Assembly: GCA_030248225.1 (NCBI GenBank)
Contig: JASANE010020347.1
Coordinates: 1-64,000, forward strand
Length of the DNA stretch: 64,000 nucleotides
Direction: 5' to 3'
From: Trileptium ribeirensis
Lineage: Eukaryota > Nematoda > Enoplea > Enoplida > Thoracostomopsidae
This document shows, in pieces, positions 57,879-64,000 of this stretch. The notes beneath the pieces are model-generated. The model worked only from the letters and a program-made list of their open reading frames with translations, searched no databases and was not told the DNA's origin. The first letter of the stretch is position 1. Each line of letters starts with the position of its first letter. A program made the position numbers and the translations under genes.

Positions 57879-59852
57879 ATAATGCATCTTTCACACAGAA
57901 ATGCGTGCACGAACTGCACACTGTAAACACGTCGCGCAACGATTGCAAGCAAAATGAAGACAATGGCTTTCCATTGCACGCAAAATGAACACAACGGCTT
58001 TCCATGCCCACAAAATTCTAATTAAATTACGTGCTTCTGTTACCACATGTCGAGTGAAATATTGCTGACTATAACTATGCGCTAGAGCAATGGTAGCGTC
58101 TATATCTATAGCTTTCGTGCAATGGTTGATACCATATCTACAACAACGTGCAACCGCATCAACCATATCTGCATCTTTGCGCTATTAACAATGGGTAGCG
58201 GCTATATTTATAGCTTGCGTGGCATGGTTAATACCATATTTACAACAACGTGCAATCGCAACAACCATATCTGTATGTTTGTACAATTGTAGTGCCTATA
58301 TATACAGGTTGAAGGTATGGGTATTACAATGTCTACAAAAGACCTACATACCTACACGGAGACTATATGAATACTTCAAACCGTGCGCTACAGAACATTA
58401 ATGTGGTGACTTAAGCAAGGCACAGTATGGCATTGCACAATGTTATCAAAGGATAGCAATTAATTATATTGAACGTTTAACACAACAGTGAAGGTACGAA
58501 AGCCGTATGCGCTATCAGTCAGTTGTTGTAGGAGATGCTTTCGACCTTTAACGATACGTTTTAGTATTTGCTCATTCACAGAATAATGCGCCATTCTACT
58601 CAAAAATTTTTGTTACATACGACATGTCGTATGTAGCTGTTTTACATACGAAATGTTGTATGTAACTCTTATTACGCACGACATGTCGTATGTAACCAGT
58701 GTTACATACGACATATCGTATGCAACACTGGTACACAGAACTCTACGAAACTCTAATCCAGTTTGATATTGGTGCCTCTATTGGTGTCTTCCTTCCAGTT
58801 TGATACTAGCGCTCGCCGCCTTCGCTATAAATGCCCAACTACAGCTGCTTTTGTTGTAATCTGCAACCCTAAAATCTGTATTCACGTTTTTCGCTAACAT
58901 TATAGCCCATAGGTGCCGGTAGGAGCGTTGGGGGCTGTACCCCCACCCCTCTCCCGAGGGCGCAGCGGGTAATTTAACAAAACTTAGGCAAAAAGGGGGT
59001 ACTTAGCATTACTTTATAACCCGATGACCTCCCCTACACCCCAGGCGTTTACCGCCGCCGCAGCCCCCTCCAACCCTATCTACTTTAGACATCTATGGCA
59101 ACAGGCCCACAGTAAAGTACCAATGAGCAAGAAGGGGTATGGTGCTCCAATGGTTTCTTGACCCAAAATTCGAAAATTTGTTCTGACGTCCTGGACGGCT
59201 GAAAAGTTTTGCTTAGGATTTTTCGGCATGGGAAACTCATTGCCGGTATAAATTTTGCTCTGTGATCCATGGTTCCATGGATACGGGGGTATGGCCTCCG
59301 GATGCGGGGCTTTCCTTTGGTAACATTATGCAATGCCAACATTGTGCAATGCCATATAGCGCCTCGCTTAACTCAACTCATTAATATTCTGTAACGCACG
59401 ATTTGTCGTATTCATATAGTCTCGTATAGGTCTGTTGTAGACATTGTAATACATGCAACCTGTACATATAACCACTACCATTGTACGAACATGCAGATAT
59501 GGTTGCTGCGATTGCACGTTGTTGTAGATATGGTATCAACCATTGTACACAAGCTATAAATATAGACACTACCACTGCTAATTGCACAAAGATGCAGATA
59601 TGGTTGATGCGATTGCACGTTGTTGTAGATATGGTATCAACCATTGCGCGCACGCTATAGATATAGACGCTACCATTGCTCTAGCCGCATAGTCTTAGTC
59701 AGCAATATTTCACTCGACATGTGTTAATAGAAGCGCGTTATTAGCATTTTGCGGGCAATGGAAAGCCGTTGTCTTCATTTTGCATGCAGTCATTGCGCGA
59801 CGCGTCTACGGTGTGCAGTTCGTGAACGCACTTCTGTGTGAAAGACGCATAA
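57879..59852. mobile_element. Foldback-like element with about 0.5 kb inverted arms
   Basis: The left arm (57879 to about 58443) and right arm (about 59331-59852) are inverted copies over nearly their whole length. The outer ends read ATGCATCTTTCACACAGAA and, on the minus strand, ATGCGTCTTTCACACAGAA. Inner ends share GGCATTGCACAATGTT. Each arm contains about two tandem copies of a unit of roughly 115 bp (AATGGTTGATACCATAT, then ACAACAACGTGCAA). The loop holds the ATTCACAGAAT module, four palindromes (58610-58735), two or three minisatellite units (58750-58805), a GC-rich island (58915-59075) and 250 bp of unknown sequence. No transposase is present. Long arms with internal tandem repeats are the hallmark of foldback/Galileo-type elements. 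Confidence 0.85.
58572..58738. repeat. Palindrome array inside the foldback loop
   Basis: The lead-in ATTCACAGAATAATGCGCC is followed by ACTC-AAAATTTTTGTTAC and then about four ACATACGACATGTCGTA palindromes, exactly as at 2598. This ties the composite at 1-3480 to the foldback family. Confidence 0.85.
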
Positions 59853-59937
59853 CTCTTTTGAAAATTCTCTAGGAAACGCACATAGCGGTTCAAACGATAC
59901 GCAATGTAATGTAGTACGACTTAATGAAAACACGGTG

Positions 59938-59998
59938 GTCCAGTAGGCTAGCGCACTGTGCTAACGATCCGGACGTTACATTTTTGCCTCTCAGTTTC
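59938..59998 (+). repeat. tRNA-like SINE head
   Basis: GTGGTCCAGTAGGCTAGCGC resembles a tRNA D-arm with polymerase III A box; CTGTGCTAACGATCCGGACG follows at anticodon-arm distance. The T-arm part is degenerate. Similar to the minus-strand feature at 18595-18690. Confidence 0.4.
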
Positions 59999-61759
59999 AC
60001 GGTTTTTGCGTTTGATTAATTTTTGTTTCGGTAAATATATGAACAGCTAACGCATAGGACCATTATCGGATAACATAGCACTTTGAGAAAAAGTGGTTCA
60101 AGACCTTGTTATAAGAATGCCTATATTGCTGTGAATTCGGAAAAATGAATGCATATCCCGAAATCAAATCTTCGTATATTCGCACAAACTAACATGCAGG
60201 ACTGTACGAACATAGATCACAAAAGTGTCGCTTCAGCTTGAACATATCAGCCTAAATTATGTTTCTTGTAAAGCATTCACTACACTGGAAACTTTGACTT
60301 CATGAACTTATATTATGTCTTTCTAGTTCTGGCAACTCTATTAGCTAAAATCTTCAGGCTGTACGAAGCATCTTCTTCGAAACCAGTGATTCTAAAATTA
60401 ACTAGTAACGTACGTAATGGGGATATCAGCCGGCTAATCTGGGGATTCGAAATTACTAAGTTTTCGAAACCCAATTCTTTTAACGCCAAAAGATCTAATA
60501 ATTAATAAATCGTTTGAGAAGCTATGCAAATATTGTCTTTATTACCGTTAAAGACATTCTTTATGCAAATTTTTAGTTAAATAATGGTAGTAGGAAAAAA
60601 CATTGCCTATTTTATGTTCTATTTGCGGAGTTCATCGGGGTTGCTAAGATTTAATAGGTTAAATGAAAGCAACGGGAGCCGAAAATTGTTCGAAGTGCAG
60701 CAACCAAAAAACATTGGTGCTGTACCTGGAGGAGCCTAGAAAAGTACCAAAAATTCCAGCAACTCAATATCTTAAATTTGTGAAGCTAACGTGTCAATAT
60801 TAGTCATTTACACTAATAATTGTTGTCAACACTATGCCATAATGCTACTCAAGCGTTTCAATGGTTTTATAATGTGGCATTGCTCTCACCATTATGGCAT
60901 GAAGACGTCATAAACCTAAGTGTAAACTAACCAGCTGCAAGTTTGTATTCCGTTTTATCACCAAACTTCATCCGTACAGCTAACGTTTTTACACCTCGAA
61001 TTTCTCCAAATATTGTTTCGTTCGCCCAAGCAGGCCAATGAGCTCCCAAAACTTTCTATAAATTTAAGATTAATCCAGACTATTAAAGCGATAGTATGTT
61101 GTAATTTAGTAAATGTACACCTCAAAAACTATGAGAGTTTCACTAAAACATTACGAAAACGAAAACACAGGACCCTATTATTATTTGCATTTCGAGTATC
61201 AAAACACAATTATTGGTCACTACGAGAAATCGATCGCCGGACACTGGGGCGAAAGTCGCATTTCAAGACATTGTGCTATTTTTAACTATTGCTCGAATCT
61301 ATAAGGGCACTCGCGAAACGAGCGAAGAACAATATGAGTACGATCGTGCAGTATTCGTCCTACGTAATTTGTTAATTCAACGAACTCAAGTGTAATTGTT
61401 TGTTGTTGAACGTCAGGAATTAAGGGTTAATTTGTTTTGAAGTTATGGAGGCACGTACGCGACTATCGTAGTTTCTCATTATTCATCGCTCATTCAAAAT
61501 TTCAGTTTCAGCACATTACTGTAAAATTATCCAAATTGCACCTCTGCAAATTGGTGCTTTTCTGCCATTTATAACACACAGGATTGATTCACTTCATGTT
61601 ATACCTTGATAATGGTAGATAACATGTTTTTAAAATAGTAACCAGATTTGACAATTTCTCTTTACCACATAACACCGCAATTTTGATATTAGATTTTTCG
61701 TTACGAAATTGAGTTGTAGGATGCTAATACTTTGGATTTTTTGATTAAAACATTTTGCA

Positions 61760-61975
61760 GCATTGCACTTTATGGATTAAGATTCAGACGGATTAAGGTC
61801 TCGGTCATTTTCATAAGCTGTTACAGTCAAACACAAAACATAGTGATCGGGTGAGAGCGGTCTAGGCGATTTACGTTTGTTATTTGTATTTTGTTTGAAT
61901 ATAATAAAGTTTGTACATAATATACCTACCTGATGACCCTTTAAAGCTTTCGGAACAAGATGTAATGGCCTACAT
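61760..61975 (-). CDS. Candidate small exons, end of an unknown gene
   Basis: On the minus strand, ACATGTAG is followed by about 40 bases (LHLVPKALKGHQ in one frame) and a good donor CAG|GTAGGT near 61932. Downstream two acceptors are possible: CGCCTAG near 61865, or the stronger TTTGACTGTAACAG near 61818, each leading to a short reading to a stop between 61764 and 61779. In a third frame SPDHYVLCLTVTAYENDRD also looks coding. The signals are suggestive but the choice of frame is not decidable from sequence alone. Confidence 0.3.
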
Positions 61976-63870
61976 GTGTTTACATGTTTAAGCAATTAGT
62001 GTGTTTAATCTAATTTGCTAATTAAAAGCACCGTTGTGCCACGTAGGTTAATATTTTTGCTACGATTTCGTATTTCGTATATTCGTATTTCGATTTTTGT
62101 ATTACAAACGATGTTCATTGCAAGATGTTTATTCTCCATGATTAAGGTTTATGCAAACTATAATAATTTAAAGTGTAAGGAAAATATTGAGACGACGTTA
62201 CTGGTACAAGTTGATTATCTTTAGCTTTTTTGTCACAGCCATCAGGCTGTGACATTGCTTTCAGTTTTGCAATTCAGGCTGTAATTCTATATACAATACA
62301 GTTAGATTTGCAGGGAAGCTCTGTCGCTGTTACGTTAAAAACCCTGTCAAATTCCTACATTTCAAATTAGACCGCGAAGCACATCTGTTGTTCCCCCAAT
62401 TATGGCACCATTTTTGTTTACTAGAAAAAATAAACAAAAAATTAAGATAAAAAATTGATGAAAATGTCCAAAAATCTTTGACGTATTTAAAATTGTGAAA
62501 ATTTTTTGTGAACACAGGAAGTAGTCGAGAAATGCTTATGAGTCACGATTGTGGATTTATTCATAATTATTATACCTATCGTTCTTTGATTTATTCAGCA
62601 GATCTGAACCCGGCAACGTCGAGAAAGACGCTGTATAACTACATGCAGAGTGCGTGAACTTATTTTCGGTACAATATAGATAAAGGAGATTCCTCACCCA
62701 ACATAGGCTGATGTAGCAGCAAGGCTTCATGGGGTAACCCTATCTTTCCGAGCCAGCTGCTTCGAACGATATAAAGAAATATGTCATTTGGGTGATAGCT
62801 TCCTAGTGTTCTAGCAGTAAGTTATAGCTTGCATGCTTTACAGCGAATAGATATATTTATGATGCTAAATACAATGTGTACGATATAGATAGAATGTATT
62901 AGCTAGAATAGTCACCGAATTACGCATGAAATAATTTAAACGCAAGGTGAAAGCATTTTCAGATCCGACCGCTGGAGTCTGCATGCCAGGCAAAAATGGC
63001 ATGCAGCAAACGTCTCGGATTTGTTGACTACAATTGAGATGAAAACATTTAGGAATTCCGAGAATTGATGACATCGAAAATTATATTATCAACTTTACCA
63101 GGTCTGAATTCATTCTTGCTATTTCATAGATAGCATATTCGCAAACGCTAAAGTCAAATAATTTGACATGTTTCAAAAACCATAATCTATGCATGAACCG
63201 TCGTAAAGTTTATATTTAAATGTAGTCCAGGCGCATAAATCCTATTGTTAGTAGCAATATGACTGCTGTGACATTCTTCTTTTAAGAAGAAACGTCTTCG
63301 TTTGCAAACAAAAGTTCTTGACACATAGTATGTGTTTCCGACAGGGTAGCTTGTCCTAATTGTTGCCATTAAACAATCAGCTATACAAATGAAACTTACA
63401 TTTAGATGGAATGATCTACAAATTTTATTAATAAATCCGCAAAAGTATTGTATTGCCCGCAATTCATATGTACACAGCGATGCCGAAGGTCAACAGCATG
63501 AGCACTGCTTTATTGACTGAGATCAATTCTAGCCTATGCTCTTAATTACCACTATGGATTTCATACTCTGGTTCATTCAATTCTGATTGCATTCCCGCGG
63601 CGACTGAGATTTTTTAGCATTGCGCGCTATAAAAGGTGTACACAGTATCGAACTGTTAACCGTATACATCAGTAAAATATTTGTCAGCATATGTGAATTT
63701 GTTTTTGCTTTCTCTATGTTTAAACTAATGTGTATTATATCGTAGTCTGTAACAGGATGTTCAGTAATGGCAAGGTGAAAATCATCCTCTTGCAGGCTAC
63801 GATGTATACACATGACACGTTTCTTTAATGTAAAACAATATTTTACTAACATTTGTAACATGATATTTAC

Positions 63871-63987
63871 CTCGTGTTGGTCAGTAATGCCAATAGTGTG
63901 CAGCCATGTTGGAAGGTACCCTCGAAAGTGATCCAATGTCGGTTTGGTTTTATACGGTAATACCCATAGGAAATGTTTGTATTGAAA
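63871..63987 (-). CDS. Candidate internal exon, unknown gene
   Basis: Exactly 39 codons in phase 0 lie between an acceptor (TCACATTAG, minus strand, at 63988) and a donor (CACGAG|GTAAATAT at 63870). The peptide has HFLWVLPYKTKP, then LDHFRGYLPTWLHTIG, mixed in composition and unlike translated AT-rich DNA. LPTW could correspond to the LP-x-W segment of acid phosphatases, which would make it an upstream exon of the gene ending at 48790. That is weak, and another gene is possible. Confidence 0.4.
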
Positions 63988-64000
63988 CTAATGTGACCTT

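Larger units (their letters stand above)
59853..63870. other. AT-rich stretch between candidate exons
   Basis: Besides the SINE-like head and the minus-strand candidate exons, a plus-strand stretch at 61113-61395 has two overlapping frames with reasonable composition (VFVLRNLLIQRTQV at the end). It may be decayed coding sequence of a transposon, with no motif recognised. A TCACAGCC-ATCA-GGCTGTGA hairpin lies at 62233-62253. Confidence 0.35.

Overview
The window looks like repeat-rich DNA from an animal nucleus, probably an invertebrate; I cannot name the species. Real coding sequence is sparse, split into short exons with GT..AG borders, and separated by kilobases of AT-rich DNA with no long open frames. 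Much of the rest is transposon-derived. There is no sign of bacterial operons, ribosome binding sites, rRNA or CRISPR.

Host genes. The best-supported gene is a histidine acid phosphatase on the minus strand. Its last two exons are at 54352-54480 and 48790-49011, both in phase 0, separated by a 5.3 kb intron and followed by an AATAAA signal. The expected catalytic HD pair reads HS. A plus-strand terminal exon of an unrecognised protein lies at 20697-20969. Weaker candidate exons are a cysteine-rich one near 42687-42880 (+), one at 63871-63987 (-), and a short terminal set at 61760-61975 (-).

Mobile DNA by region. 1-3480 is a composite of inverted 22-23 bp minisatellites and arrays of an 18-24 bp palindrome, enclosing a fragment (about 1084-2595) of a large GC-richer repeat. 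Two longer copies of that repeat occur at 7522-13811 and 31781-40777. Each begins TGTAACAG, ends ATTACA and is flanked by TTAT. A 5' fragment lies at 23892 to about 26105. Between that fragment and the third copy sits a broken Ty3/gypsy-type endogenous retrovirus (26823-31447). Its order is odd: a polyprotein tail, envelope, protease, then reverse transcriptase. The third copy was interrupted by a piggyBac-like element (33566-35696, target CTAA). A hAT-type non-autonomous element lies at 16574-17334, a foldback element with roughly 0.5 kb inverted arms at 57879-59852, several GC-rich short elements with CATACATGC-type ends are scattered through the window, and two tRNA-like SINE heads are visible.

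Nesting order. The shared block at 23564 and 31448 places the large repeat next to a 330 bp cysteine-rich fragment. Only the second copy carries the piggyBac insertion, so either the block was duplicated first and the piggyBac element arrived later, or the copies come from a source that lacked it. Boundaries of degraded repeats are approximate because I compared them by eye.
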